Assembly (NCBI GenBank): GCA_949752745.1
Contig: OX457025.1
Coordinates: 52,163,098 to 52,227,097, forward strand
Reading direction: 5' to 3'
From: Protula sp. h YS-2021
Lineage: Eukaryota; Annelida; Polychaeta; Sabellida; Serpulidae
DNA length: 64,000 nucleotides
Both the position numbers and the translations under genes were made by a program. The notes under the pieces are model-generated. The model saw only the letters and a list, made by a program, of their open reading frames with translations, ran no database searches and was not told the origin of the DNA. Shown one piece after another: positions 1-10,364 of this stretch. How positions within the stretch are numbered: position 1 is the stretch's first letter; every line of letters starts with the position of its first letter.

Positions 1-762
1 TGGAATAAAACTACTCGCTCCCAGAGGAACCAACGTAGCTGTATGTACTTCAATGTACAGTATGTTATCCAATACCCAGCCGGAGCCTTGTCGCTCATGT
101 TCGTCAAACTTGGTAAATAATTCTTTATAGGCTTCTGGCAAGTCCTGCTCAATATCTGCTGGATTGTATGCTGTATATGCTGGACTGCTGATAAATGCAT
201 TATCCACTTGCTCTACCATAACGCCTTCAGCATTTGCTGTCAGTTTCTTGAAACGTGCATGCACTACAATGTACCATTTCATTCCATGGTTTAAGGTCTC
301 CAACAAATGTGCCTTGATACGGTTCTCTTGCTGTCGCATTTCAAGCAGTAAATCCGATCCATCCTCAGACTCAAACCGTTTTTCCTGCGCGTTTTCACCA
401 AGACTAACCCTTCTACCTCTCCCCACTTGTCCTGTCTTTTGTTTCTGTGAAACATGTTCTTCATGAGCTACATTGTCCATCTTAGCTGGTATGCATGCAT
501 GTGCCTCATCAATATCCATAGATGGAAATTTTACATTGCATTCCATACACTGAACTTGACCGTATGGCCAAATGTCATCTTCTTCCATCTTTTGTCTCTT
601 TGCTCCTTTCATCTCAGCTTTACTGCATGTATGTGCCTCATAAGTATCCATAGATAGAAATTTCACATTGCATTCCATACACTGAACTTGACCGTATGGC
701 CAAATGTCATTTTCTTCCATCTTTTGTCTCTTTGCTCCTTTTCCATGCTCTTCACGTTTCAT
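1..762 (-). CDS. Polinton DNA polymerase B, N-terminal part (copy 0, runs off left edge)
   Basis: This is the 5' end of a protein-primed family B DNA polymerase; exonuclease and polymerase motifs lie beyond the window. The frame is open from the ATG at 762 to position 1 and matches the N-termini of the two polymerases at 25809-29486 and 45271-49005. It begins with two nearly identical Cys/His fingers (C-x2-C-x12-H-x-C) made by a tandem duplication of about 137 bp, followed by a basic linker and the conserved N-terminal region. An in-frame stop lies upstream of the ATG, and a TATA box sits about 70 bp upstream. No lesion is visible in this part, unlike copy 2, which has a stop at the equivalent of codon 182. 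Confidence 0.85.
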   Translation of the reverse strand, partial: MKREEHGKGAKRQKMEENDIWPYGQVQCMECNVKFLSMDTYEAHTCSKAEMKGAKRQKMEEDDIWPYGQVQCMECNVKFPSMDIDEAHACIPAKMDNVAHEEHVSQKQKTGQVGRGRRVSLGENAQEKRFESEDGSDLLLEMRQQENRIKAHLLETLNHGMKWYIVVHARFKKLTANAEGVMVEQVDNAFISSPAYTAYNPADIEQDLPEAYKELFTKFDEHERQGSGWVLDNILYIEVHTATLVPLGASSFIP

Positions 763-829
763 CTTAGCTGGTTGTTGTTCCGTCAACTGCTGAAACTGAA
801 ATGCTGAAATGTAATCTCAGACATCCCCC

Positions 830-836
830 TTTTATA
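830..836 (-). promoter_or_regulatory. TATA box of copy 0 polymerase gene
   Basis: TATAAAA followed by a G-rich run on the minus strand, about 70 bp before the start at 762. Polymerase genes of copies 1 and 2 have a TATA element in the same relative place. Confidence 0.5.
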
Positions 837-923
837 CACACTCATACATAGACAGAATTTGCGTTCATTTCAGAACACAGGATGGCCCTTAGAAGGGCCG
901 AAAGATGTTAGTAAATTGACTCT

Positions 924-1277
924 TCACCAACAAGTCGGGTTTCCGCAATCACACTGATATCTATAAAACTGTTCCATCGTGAAAGGTCTTCGTGAACACT
1001 TGAAAGGATGAAAATTATAATATCCAAAGTTTTTCAGCGTCGCACCGCACCACCAGCAGTCTGTGCATGGCTCCGGTCCAGGTAATCTTGCAGTAAACTT
1101 GTACCAGAGCAAACCGCCGCAGGTTTTCCAACAGTACCGGCGTGGTGCATTGTGGTGCACCGGGCAGTTGTGTGGTTGTCCTGGATATTCTATCCACACC
1201 CAATACTTATAACATTCTGTTTTTAGAGTCACTGCCTTGCCGTTTCGCATCAATGTGATTGTATGACTTGCTGACAT
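924..1277 (-). CDS. Cys-rich small protein, Polinton end module
   Basis: An open frame of 117 residues, unrecognised by name. It has about twelve cysteines, including a C-x2-C-x2-C-like group in the middle and a C-x-C...C group at the C-terminus, plus many Trp and Tyr residues; this suggests metal binding or disulfides. There is no clear signal peptide or membrane segment. It lies just upstream of and parallel to the copy 0 polymerase gene, with its own TATA-like element about 45 bp before the ATG. Copies 1 and 2 have nothing homologous here, so it looks like optional cargo near the element end. Function unknown. Confidence 0.6.
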   Translation of the reverse strand: MSASHTITLMRNGKAVTLKTECYKYWVWIEYPGQPHNCPVHHNAPRRYCWKTCGGLLWYKFTARLPGPEPCTDCWWCGATLKNFGYYNFHPFKCSRRPFTMEQFYRYQCDCGNPTCW

Positions 1278-1318
1278 CTTGTTGCTTGTTTTGGGTAATG
1301 CGGTCTTTAACCCACATT

Positions 1319-1325
1319 TATATAC
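1319..1325 (-). promoter_or_regulatory. TATA-like element of the Cys-rich gene
   Basis: TATATAA on the minus strand about 42-48 bp before the ATG at 1277, like other Polinton genes in the window. Confidence 0.45.
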
Positions 1326-1372
1326 TACTACATACTAGCGGCAATCCTCGCTTTTTTTCTTTTTGCTGACCA

Positions 1373-1520
1373 GGGGGGGGGGGGGTCCTCGCTTCAGGTC
1401 GACGGGCTGGGGGGGGGGGAGCCCGTCGACCAGCTCACCCATATAGATAAAGTGTATGCTTAAAGGTCGACGGGCCGGGGGGGGGGGGCGTCCTTGCTTC
1501 AGGTCGGCTGGCCAGGGGGG
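1373..1520 (+). repeat. Poly-G / GTCGAC-containing repeat units
   Basis: Runs of 9-14 G alternate with GTCGACGGGC and with a CACCCATATAGATA-type spacer ending in GTATGCTTAAA. The same units recur at 13143-13376. Runs this long could form G-quadruplexes and are prone to sequencing length errors. Confidence 0.8.
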
Positions 1521-1523
1521 TCC

Positions 1524-1530
1524 TTTATAA
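1524..1530 (+). promoter_or_regulatory. TATA-like element before the gene at 1601
   Basis: TTTATAA on the plus strand about 70 bp before the ATG at 1601. Confidence 0.4.
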
Positions 1531-1600
1531 TAGCAGCCTCGCACTGTATGCAGTCAGTCTGCTTTTGGTCACTGAACAAGCAACGGCTAAAAAAAACAAA

Positions 1601-2488
1601 ATGCAACACAAGGCTGAATTCTTCTCAGAGGATCGACGGAAGAAGTACTTCCTGACCACCAAGGATGCCGACCTCTGGGAAGAAATTTACATCGACTACC
1701 AGGCTTTCCTGTTTAGAAAGTGGAGGGATTTTCTGAGGACCAAGCCACAAGAAGAATACAACCGTTTTTGCAGGGCGGCGGAGGAAGGCTACAAGCGACG
1801 GAGGGAGGTGTCGCCCGACCAGTTCAGTGACCCGTCGCCCTGCCAGGAAGAAAGGCCAGCCAGAACGACTCCTGCCAAGGCCACAGCAGCAACCATGACA
1901 GCGGCGACTCCTGTCAAAGCGACTCCTGCTAAAGCCACAGCGTCGACGATGACGACTCCGCCGAAATCAAGTCCAAGGGAAGCTGATTTGACTGTCCGGA
2001 AGGTGTCGGCGGCACCATTTACGGAGAGGCGGCACTTACCCAGTGCCACCGTTACAAGACCGGACAGTCCGCCACCACCTCCTGAGGACGAGGTTGCAGC
2101 CGCTGTTGCCAGTATTACGGACATTCCAGTGGTTGACTTCAGCCTCATGCAGTCGCCCTCCGATTATGACCGCACCACGGAACTGGTCGACGTAAAACAG
2201 GAGGATGGCTCTAGAAAAGAGTCAACCCTCCAGGAGATCGTGCAGTTCTTGGATACGGCTGATAATATAGAGTATTGCGAGTTCTGCCATCATGGAATTC
2301 CGGCAGGACAGTCTATGAGAGTGCACGAACAGTCAAGCCCACAAGCATTGAAGCCGGAGTATCATCATTGCAATGTTATGGGCAGAGGTTTTAAGTCGCA
2401 CAGCTCCGCGGTAGCAGCGCACAGAAGGAGGGTCGGCTGTAGGGAGGATGACGGCAGCGGCAGAGGCGGAGGTAGCGGCGGCGCTTGA
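1601..2488 (+). CDS. Basic protein with C-terminal zinc-finger-like motif, Polinton end module
   Basis: An open frame of 295 residues from the first ATG (a non-ATG extension to 1565 exists). Residues about 1-75 are a charged, probably helical region rich in Lys, Arg, Tyr and Trp. The middle is a low-complexity linker of Ala/Thr/Pro/Lys repeats. Near the C-terminus there is C-x2-C...H and HHC...HRR material that could bind zinc. The last residues are Gly/Arg-rich and run into a G/C-rich tandem repeat past the stop. A TATA-like element lies upstream. No homologue is recognised and copies 1 and 2 lack it. Probably cargo of copy 0, possibly DNA-binding; the function is inference only. Confidence 0.5.
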   Translation: MQHKAEFFSEDRRKKYFLTTKDADLWEEIYIDYQAFLFRKWRDFLRTKPQEEYNRFCRAAEEGYKRRREVSPDQFSDPSPCQEERPARTTPAKATAATMTAATPVKATPAKATASTMTTPPKSSPREADLTVRKVSAAPFTERRHLPSATVTRPDSPPPPPEDEVAAAVASITDIPVVDFSLMQSPSDYDRTTELVDVKQEDGSRKESTLQEIVQFLDTADNIEYCEFCHHGIPAGQSMRVHEQSSPQALKPEYHHCNVMGRGFKSHSSAVAAHRRRVGCREDDGSGRGGGSGGA

Positions 2489-2704
2489 GGTAGAGGCAAG
2501 GGAAGCGGCGGCAGGGGAAGCGACTGGACGTGAAACGACGGCAGGGGAAGCGACGGCTGGCCGAAGCTGAAGAAAATCCCTCCACGGCTGCTTTTTAGCA
2601 GCCCCCCATTATTACGAAATGAGCGCTAATCGTGTCATGGTGTTAGTGTGTATGTGTATGCATGAGAGTGTGGGAAATGCTAAAAAGGGGTCTATAAATC
2701 ATTG

Positions 2705-3720
2705 ATTTATATCCCCATCTGTCCGTCTGCCCGTCTGAGAAAGCTAAACAAATTGCTGCCTGTTTTAAAAAAACCCTGGCTTGAGAAATGAAACGCTAAA
2801 TCTGTCCGTCTGACCGTCTGCTGTGTTATGTGTGTGAAGAGAGAGTAAAAAAAATACAAAAATGATTGTCCGTCTGACCGTCTGAGAAAGCTAAACAAAT
2901 TGCTGTCTGGCTTTAAAATACCCAGGCTTGAGAAATGAAACGCTAAATCTGTCCGTCTGACTGTCTGCTGTTGTGTTATTATGTGTTTGGAGAGTGAGAA
3001 AGCAAAACAAATTGCTGCCTGGGTTAAAAATACCCTGGCTTGAGAAATGAAACGCTAAATCTGTCCGTCTGACCGTTTGCTGTGGTGTTATGTGTGTGAA
3101 GAGAGAGATAAAAAAATACAAAAAATGATTGTCCGTCTGACCGTCTGAGAAAGCTAAACAAATTGCTGCCTGTTTTAAAGAACCCTGGCTTGAGAAATGA
3201 AACGCTAAATCTGTCCGTCTGACCGTCTGCTGTGTTATGTGTGTGAAGAGAGAGTAAAAAAAATACAAAAATGATTGTCCGTCTGACCGTCTGAGAAAGC
3301 TAAACAAATTGCTGTCTGGGTTAAAAATACCCAGGCTTGAGAAATGAAACGCTAAATCTGTCCGTCTGACTGTCTGCTGTGGTGTTATTATGTGTTTGGA
3401 GAGTGAGAAAGCAAAACAAATCGCTGCCTGGGTTAAAAATACCCTGGCTTGAGAAATGAAACGCTAAATCTGTCCGTCTGACCGTTTGCTGTGGTGTTAT
3501 GTGTGTGAAGAGAGAGATAAAAAAATACAAAAAATGATTGTCCGTCTGACCGTCTGAGAAAGCTAAACAAATTGCTGTCTGAGTTAAAAATACCCAGGCT
3601 TGAGAAATAAACGCTAAATCTGTCCGTCTGACCGTCTGCTGTGTTATGTGTGCGAAGAGAGAGAGTTTTAAAAAAGCCACTGTCTGGGTTTAAAAATACC
3701 CAGGCTTGAGAAATAAAACG
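2705..3720 (+). repeat. Minisatellite with higher-order structure (GTCCGTCTG family)
   Basis: Blocks carrying GTCCGTCTGACCGTCTG, a GAGAAAGC(T/A)AAACAAATTGCTG segment and CTTGAGAAATGAAACGCTAAAT recur. A larger unit of about 410 bp repeats (compare 2797 with about 3206). Open frames seen here on the minus strand are repeat artefacts. Confidence 0.85.
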
Positions 3721-5403
3721 CTAAATCGGTTGTGGCTATATATGTGTGAAGAGAGAGAGTTTTTAAAAAAAACCACTGTCTGGGTTAAAAAATACCCAGG
3801 CTTGAGAAATAAAACGCTGAATCGGTTGTGGCTATTGCTATATATGTGTGAAGAGAGAGAGAGAGAGAAAAAAAATAAAAAAAAGACTGCCCGTCTGTCC
3901 GTCTGTCGTAGATGTTATGTGTGTTTGGAGAGCGAGAAAGGTAAATAAAGAATAGAGTGGAGAAAAAGCTCTCATCTCAGTGCTTGTTCGGATTGAATTG
4001 CTTATGTATGCATGGAGAGCTCTCTGAGTTAAAAATGGCTTCCTTAAGGAAAAGAGTGCTCATTTTTTTTAATTGCTGTTGCAATGGCTTGGTTAGAGAG
4101 CGAGAAAGCCCAGAAAAACAGTTTTTGCCGTGATGTGATGTGTGTGGAGAGCGAGTTAAAAAATAAAAAAAACATGAGTGTCTGGGTGTCCGTGTGTCTG
4201 GGTGTCCGTGCGTCTGGGTGTCCGTGTGTCTGGGTGTCCGTTTGTTCGGTTGCCGTAGGTGTTATGTGTGTTTGGAGAGTGAGAAAGCTTAAAAAAAGAG
4301 TTATTGTTGCCTGTATATACCGTAATGGAGAGAGCTCTCTGGGTTAAAAATGGCTTCCTTAAGGAAAAGAGTGCTCATTTTTTTAATTAATTGCTGCTAC
4401 GGCAAGCCATTAGTGAAGTTGTGTGTGCTTGGAGAGTGAGAAAGCCAAAAACAAAGACTGCTTGTTTGCCCCCAGCTACCGTGGTGTGATGGAGAGAGAG
4501 AGAGAGAGATAAAAATTAAAAAAAAAAATGCCCTTTTATCCGGGTGCCCTTTTATCCGGTTGCCGTAGGTGTTATGTGTGTTTTGAGAGTGAGAAAGCTT
4601 AAAAAAAGAGCTATTGTTGCCTGTATATACCGTAATGGAGAGAGCTCTGGGTTAAAAACGACGTCCTTAAGGACTGGTTGCTCACGTTTAATTGCTGCTA
4701 CGGCAATCCATTAGTGAAGGTGTGGAGCGAGAAAGCCGAAAAAAGAGTTGTTGTTGTCTATATATGCATTGAGAGAGAGCTCTGGGTTAAAAATGGCTTC
4801 CTTAAGGAAAAGAGTGCTCATTTTTTTAATTGCTGTTGCAATGGCTTGGTTAGAGGGCGAGAACGCCCAGAAAAACAGTTGTTGCCGTGATGTGATGTGT
4901 GTGTGGAGAGAGAGTTAAAAAATTTAAAAAAAACATGACTGTCTGGGTGTCCGTGTGTCTGGGTGCCCGTGTGTCTGGATGTCCGTTTGTTCGGTTGCCG
5001 TAGGTGTTATGTGTGTTTGGAGAGTGAGAAAGCTTAAAAAAAGAGCTATTGTTGCCTGTATATACCGTAATGGAGAGAGCTCTGGGTTAAAAATGGCGTC
5101 TCTTAAGACGGCGTTGCTCACGTTTAATTGCTTCTACGGCAATCCATTAGTGAAGGTGTGGAGTGAGAAAGCCAAAAAAAAAAAAAAAACAGTTGTTGTT
5201 GTCATGGAGAGAGAGAGAGCTCTGGGTTAAAATAGCGTCCTTTAATTAGCTCACTTCTAATTGCTGCTACGGCAAGCCATTAGTGAAGGTGTGTGTGTTT
5301 GGAGAGCGAGAAAGCAAAAAAAAAAGACTGCCTGTTTGCTTGGCTGCCGTGTGGAGAGAGATAAAAAAAACAAAAAAAAGACTGTCCGTTTGTCCGACTG
5401 TCT
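3721..5403 (+). repeat. Degenerate continuation of the minisatellite
   Basis: The same theme continues with new segments: GTCTGGGTGTCCGTGTGTCTG runs, GAGAGCTCTGGGTTAAAAATGG, CCTTAAGGA palindromes and GAGAGAGA tracts. No gene is seen. The array stops abruptly where the DIRS element starts and resumes after it at 12973. Confidence 0.75.
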
Positions 5404-5434
5404 TTTTACTTCGCAAAAGCTTTGAATTCGCTTA

Positions 5435-5599
5435 TCTCCACTTTTAATGGGTTCCCTTCCAGTAATATTTACCACGCAATATAAAAAAGAACTTTTTGAG
5501 GTACTGTTCAAGATACTCTAACCCTTCCATCCATCCTTTGGCCAATCAGAATGCCCGAGACGTCGTCTGCTAGTCTCGTATAAACGACATTCCCTTTTT
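5435..5599 (+). repeat. Left inverted terminal repeat of DIRS A
   Basis: 165 bp, from TCTCCACTTTTAATGGG to CATTCCCTTTTT, with its reverse complement at 12755-12919. Confidence 0.93.
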
Positions 5600-6450
5600 G
5601 CGTGGCGTCTGTACAACACGCCATTCTGTGTGCTGCCGGTTTTTTGCAGCAAGGGAACTGGTTTAAGGTGCGAATTGCTTCATTTTTACTTAATTCACTG
5701 CCTAATGGATTATTTTATCTATTATTGTGCGTTGGGATAAATTTATGGAGCCGAAATGTGTTAATTCGACATCTTACTCTTCGGTCTGATTAGGTTGAGT
5801 TTGCACGATCACGGAGACACTTTCCTAGTCCCGAGAAGTGCGCCTCTTTCTCCACTTTCTTTCAGATCGAGGAACTCACCAGTTCCACCTCAGTTCGTCT
5901 AGGAGTAGGATCTTTTCAGGCTGCTGGACCTGATCAGACTCCAAGCTTTACCAGCGAGCTGTGTCATCGCGGAAATGGCCAGTTTTGCTTAAGCTTTACT
6001 CCATGGGTCGCTTCTCAGTCTTCGTAGAGCAGGTTCTGCAAGTCTGACAGCGTTCTCCGACGAAAAGAGACGTTTTCTGTGACGTCTGAGGGTCATTTTC
6101 TTTGCCAGGACCGTTTTCCCATTGTGGTCATACGGTCACGGGTGCGAGAAGACCATTCTGGTCCAACGGGATTCACAAACCCGTTACGGTCCGATGGTCC
6201 CAGGTGCATCTGAGGCAAGAGAGATCCATATCCGACACGGGTAGTGCCATTACGGTCCAGCCCGTTACGGGAAGCATCTCTTTTCGTCTTTTTCTTAGAC
6301 CCAGCGAGTTATTGCGGTGTTTAAGCAATTGTAAACACAGCTTGGAGGGTTAAAGCTTGCAGTTGAAGCAAAGCACTGAGAAATGTAGTATTGTGCGTTG
6401 TTTTATACTACATATTCTCACCGTTGTTTTTCTCTGCTTGCATTTCAGAT
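5600..6450 (+). other. DIRS A 5' untranslated region with a strong splice acceptor
   Basis: No gene is seen. The region contains repeated CCCGTTACGG-type segments. It ends in a pyrimidine-rich TTTTTCTCTGCTTGCATTTCAG at 6427-6448, directly before the gag ATG at 6451. This looks like the 3' end of an intron in the leader; the donor is not located. Confidence 0.5.
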
Positions 6451-8338
6451 ATGACAGAGGCCAGTCTACATTCTCCACCGTTACTGCCTCAGTGTATCCA
6501 TCCTCCAACTGCGTGTAACCCCCACTCCATCTGCGACCGCTGCAGACGGAATAGTGGAATACCTCTGTGCGAGCCAGACAGCCCGTGCGGCGAGTGCCTA
6601 CATCTCACTCCAGAGGATTGGAAAGTCCTATTACGGAATAGGACCAAGAACGAGCGCAGGAGGGATAAGCGCAAATTCCTTTCGTCAGCTTCGTTTGTTA
6701 CTCGTGAATTTATTCAGGATACCATGAAAAAGGCTACAGCGTCTCCCGAGTGAATTTTCAGCGTTCTTGTCTATGCAATCGCAACTGCAAAAGCAACTTT
6801 TGGATTTACAGAATCAAGTTCAGAAGCAGGAGAGTCTGCTTAGTCAAAGACAAAAGCCTAAACCATCAGCTACGGTCTCTCGTCCTCCTCCGGAGATTCA
6901 GTCAGTGGCAGCGATGTCGGGCTCGCCTGTACCTCACCTCCCGCTGGACTCTAACGTGGATATTCCCGAAACGGTCACCATCAGCGAGGTGGATTCCGTG
7001 GGCGTGCCCCTTTCGGGCCAAGTCTCTGCATTGCTGGAAGATGACGAGGAAATCGGGCCGATGGAAAATTCTCCCCTAGCAGCAGTCCCAAGCAACAGGG
7101 AGAAAGAAATTTACACCCCAGTAGGGGAACCCCACATGTCACATTTTCCACAGTCCCAACTCCCAGAAGCAGCATCTGATGAACAGGAGTCGGAGGTGGA
7201 AGACGGGGAAGAAGAATCCGAGGGTACGTCAGTACATTCCCGTTGTCATTTACCGTTACGGGCAGTGGAGCAGGTGCGTTCTCCCGGCCAAGGGCATAGA
7301 CTTTGGAGAGATCCAGCGGCAGCGGGCAGACGGCCCATCCGTACTCCCTCTCCACCAGACCTTGCCCCATCGGTCGAGGACGCTGCCCCCTCGAGTTCTG
7401 CTTCTACGATTGCACCAGAAGACGTGCCGTTCAGGGATGCCATTCAAGAGATAGCCCGCTTGGCAGAGATCTCCTGTGGCTCCCCAAATTTAGATAAGGA
7501 GGATCCGCCCATTCGTATGACATCTCAGGCCGCTCCACCACAACAGGACTCTTTTATCGCACTAGCCACCAGCGAGGGCATTGCTCATGCTGTCACGGTC
7601 CGCGCGAAAGAGTTCAAGAAGATGGACGCCGGTGAGGGTCGCACACTGTCGCGTTTCCACTTATCTAAACATTGCCTAGTACGACCAGGCCCATATCGGT
7701 CAGCGGATGAAAAAATTCCCCTAGAGGCATTGGAACAGCCCGTGAAGCGTACAGTCTGGATGCCCACAGTGCGTAGTGACACAGACATTCCATTAGTGGA
7801 GAAAGACGCCAAGACCATCGAGGCATCTTCTCGCCACATCCTGAACATTATGTAATTTCAAGATCATGCACTTAAAGCACTAAAGTCGCGTTGGAAAGAA
7901 CTTCGCCTTAGTGATCCCGTGTCTGCTAAATTGATGGAATGCCTGGCCTTAGCTACCCGAGACGTGGTCAAACTTTCCACTTTTTTGATGACGTCAATGG
8001 TCTACCTACGTCGAGATGCCTTTCTCCAGCACTGCTGGTCTAGTGTCAAAGGTTTACGGGATGTGCGCCATGCCCCTATCCTGGAGGAACGAGAGCTATT
8101 TCCTCCCGCCGAGATAGAGAGGGTGAACCAGGAAAGTCGTTCGCTTTCGCAAGATTATGCCCTGATGTCCAGGATGTCTCGCTCCTCCTTCAAACGCCCA
8201 CTGAAGAGGAAGAGACCACAACAGTCCTCTCCGGCACAGTCTAAGCCGAGTGCGCAGCCACAACAGCCCCCTGTCAAGAAACCGAAACCCAGCCCCGGCA
8301 GCAAGACAGAGGGTCCGGCTCCACAGTCGTTCAGGTAG
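6451..8338 (+). pseudogene. gag: DIRS A gag (one frameshift, one nonsense)
   Basis: A nucleocapsid-type protein of a DIRS element. The N-terminal part (6451-6753) has cysteine pairs C-x2-C and C-x5-C-x2-C and a basic KNERRRDKRK stretch. A single-base frameshift near 6735-6750 separates it from the next part, which opens with a Gln/Leu-rich coiled coil (SMQSQLQKQLLDLQNQVQKQ). An in-frame TAA at 7853-7855 interrupts the frame, which then stays open to 8338 and ends in a Lys/Pro/Gln-rich basic tail. The block around EQPVKRTVWMPTVRSDTDI recurs in the remnant at 50622, and the block around KPSATVSRPPPEIQ in the remnant at 34545, showing they are gag relics. Confidence 0.8.
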
Positions 8339-10364
8339 CAACCAATCAAAGTACCGTCACGAGGTTCCCTCATCTCCTGGCGATTCTTTAGCAAACTTAA
8401 AAGACTTGGAAAATTTACTTTCCTTAAATGCCTCCTTGCCCGTAGGAGGGAGACTAGGAAAGTTTTGGCAGCAATGGGCAGAAATGGGGGCGTCTCGAAG
8501 GGTAGTACGTTGGTTAAAGAGAGGTTACTCCCTACCTTTCAAACGAGACCGGAACGGGCTCAGGTGCCCTATTCCCCTAACCGCCCATGCGCCAAGACAA
8601 CTAGTCACCTCTTACGCCAAGGGGTCAGAAAAAGACCGAGCTCTCCAAGAAATGCTATTGAGCTTGTCTCAAAAACAGGCGATAGAGGAAATGCCAGAAA
8701 ATCAAATGGGCTTTTTCAGCAGGGTTTTTCTGGTTCCCAAGAAATCCGGAGGGTGGAGGCTAGTAATCGACCTCTCCCCCATAAACGGTTATCTCCGAGT
8801 GATCACCTTTCAGATGGACACGGCCCAGGTGATAAAAGGGTCATTACGGGAAGGGATGTGGGGTACCTCCATAGATCTCTCCGATGCTTACCTCCATATT
8901 CCTCTTCATCGCTCGGCAAGACAATTCCTAGCCTTTCAAGTAGGGAAAAGACGATTTTGGTTTCTGGCACTTCCCTTCGGTCTGGCTACGGCCCCGTACG
9001 TTTTCTCCAAGGTCATGAAAGTACTGAAAACATGGGCACGTCTAGAAGGGATGTTAGTCTTTCAGTATTTGGACGACTGGTTTCTGGCGAATCAAGACAG
9101 GCAGGTAACCGAGAATCATACAATGTCTTTAGTTCGCAAGGCACTAGAGGTAGGTCTAGTAGTAAACCTAGCCAAGTCCGAACTAACCCCCAAACAGTCC
9201 ATTACCTTTCTAGGGGAGTTATGGGATCTGGCAATAGCAAAGGCGTTCCCTACGCCAGAACGCCGCCAGAGAATTGCAGATGCCATAAAAGGTATTTCCC
9301 CAGGAAAGAAGGTGAGATTACAGGCCATGGAATCTCTCCTTGGCCTGTTTGTGGCAACAGAGAAGACAGTCCCCCTGGGCCGTCTCCATTACAGGCCATT
9401 TCAAAGCCAGGTAAGATGGGCGTTGCATCAGGGTCGTTCACCCGCAGCAAGGATGCAAGTTTCACAGGTAACCCTACAAGCCCTACAGTGGTGGTGCGAC
9501 GTTCTAATTATGTCCGAAGGAATGCCATTTCAGCCCCCCACCCCGGAGATAGAGATTCAGACCGATGCGTCCCATTCGGGGTGGGGAATTTATTGGAATG
9601 GTCAGGTATGGAAGGGCAAATGGCCACCCTCGCTTCAGTCCTACCACATAAACTGGCTGGAGCTTCGGGTAGTCTGGATTGCCCTAACCAAACTGACCAA
9701 CCAACTCAGAAACAAGGCAGTCCTCTTTCGGTTAGACAATTCCACAGCCATAGCTTACCTCAACAAGCAGGGGGGTACCAAATCACGGTTCCTGTCCAAA
9801 CTTGCGTTTCAAATTCTTACAAAGGCCAGGGGGGAACAGGTGACCGTTTCCGCCCGTCACCTGGCCGGGAAATTAAATGTCCTAGCGGACTTAGCTTCCA
9901 GACAGGGTCAAGTTATCAACACCGAGTGGTGCCTATCCCCTCGGTCCTTTCAGTGGGTGACACACCAATCTTCATGGGGTGCCCCGACTCTGGATCTGTT
10001 TGCAAACGCTATGACCACCCAACTTCCCCGGTACGTGTCTCCTTGCCCGGACCCAGCAGCTTGGGCAGTAGACGCCCTCAATTGTCAGTGGCCACGGGAC
10101 GAGGTACTGTATGCCTTTCCCCCACAAGCAATCTTAGGGCAAGTCTTGCAGAGAGTAATCGAGTTGAAACCACCGTTCCTATTACTCATTGCCCCATGGA
10201 CACCGGAAGCCCCATGGTTCGCCCTCCTACTCCATTGCAAGGTAGTAAGGTCGATACCGATCCCATGCCACAACGAGTTGCTATCACAACCCCATTGGCA
10301 TCACTTCCACCCCTCCCCTCGCTTACTGAACCTCCACCTATGGTGTCTGACCAGACCTTTCTGA
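8250..10364 (+). CDS. pol: DIRS A reverse transcriptase and RNase H
   Basis: Open for 704 codons. The frame start at 8250 is a GTG inside the gag tail, so the true start or splice joint is unknown. The RT palm is clear: FLVPKKSGGWR, IDLSDAYLHIPL (first catalytic Asp region), LPFGLATAPYVF and the active site YLDDW near 9066-9080. RNase H follows with QTDASHSGWG, the LELRVVWIAL helix and RLDNSTAIAYLNKQGG. After it comes the block WGAPTLDLFANAMTTQLPR...DALNCQWP usual in DIRS polyproteins. The end overlaps the recombinase in another frame by about 25 bp. This is the one DIRS A gene without an internal break. Confidence 0.88.
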   Translation: MRSHNSPLSRNRNPAPAARQRVRLHSRSGSNQSKYRHEVPSSPGDSLANLKDLENLLSLNASLPVGGRLGKFWQQWAEMGASRRVVRWLKRGYSLPFKRDRNGLRCPIPLTAHAPRQLVTSYAKGSEKDRALQEMLLSLSQKQAIEEMPENQMGFFSRVFLVPKKSGGWRLVIDLSPINGYLRVITFQMDTAQVIKGSLREGMWGTSIDLSDAYLHIPLHRSARQFLAFQVGKRRFWFLALPFGLATAPYVFSKVMKVLKTWARLEGMLVFQYLDDWFLANQDRQVTENHTMSLVRKALEVGLVVNLAKSELTPKQSITFLGELWDLAIAKAFPTPERRQRIADAIKGISPGKKVRLQAMESLLGLFVATEKTVPLGRLHYRPFQSQVRWALHQGRSPAARMQVSQVTLQALQWWCDVLIMSEGMPFQPPTPEIEIQTDASHSGWGIYWNGQVWKGKWPPSLQSYHINWLELRVVWIALTKLTNQLRNKAVLFRLDNSTAIAYLNKQGGTKSRFLSKLAFQILTKARGEQVTVSARHLAGKLNVLADLASRQGQVINTEWCLSPRSFQWVTHQSSWGAPTLDLFANAMTTQLPRYVSPCPDPAAWAVDALNCQWPRDEVLYAFPPQAILGQVLQRVIELKPPFLLLIAPWTPEAPWFALLLHCKVVRSIPIPCHNELLSQPHWHHFHPSPRLLNLHLWCLTRPF

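Noticed and set aside
2707..3680. Frames with FSFLRRSDGQ repeats
   Set aside because: Produced by the minisatellite, with identical text in each unit.
8465..10330. Long plus-strand frame upstream of the DIRS A recombinase
   Set aside because: It is the alternative frame of the RT-RNase H gene; only the part after about 10340 shows recombinase motifs.
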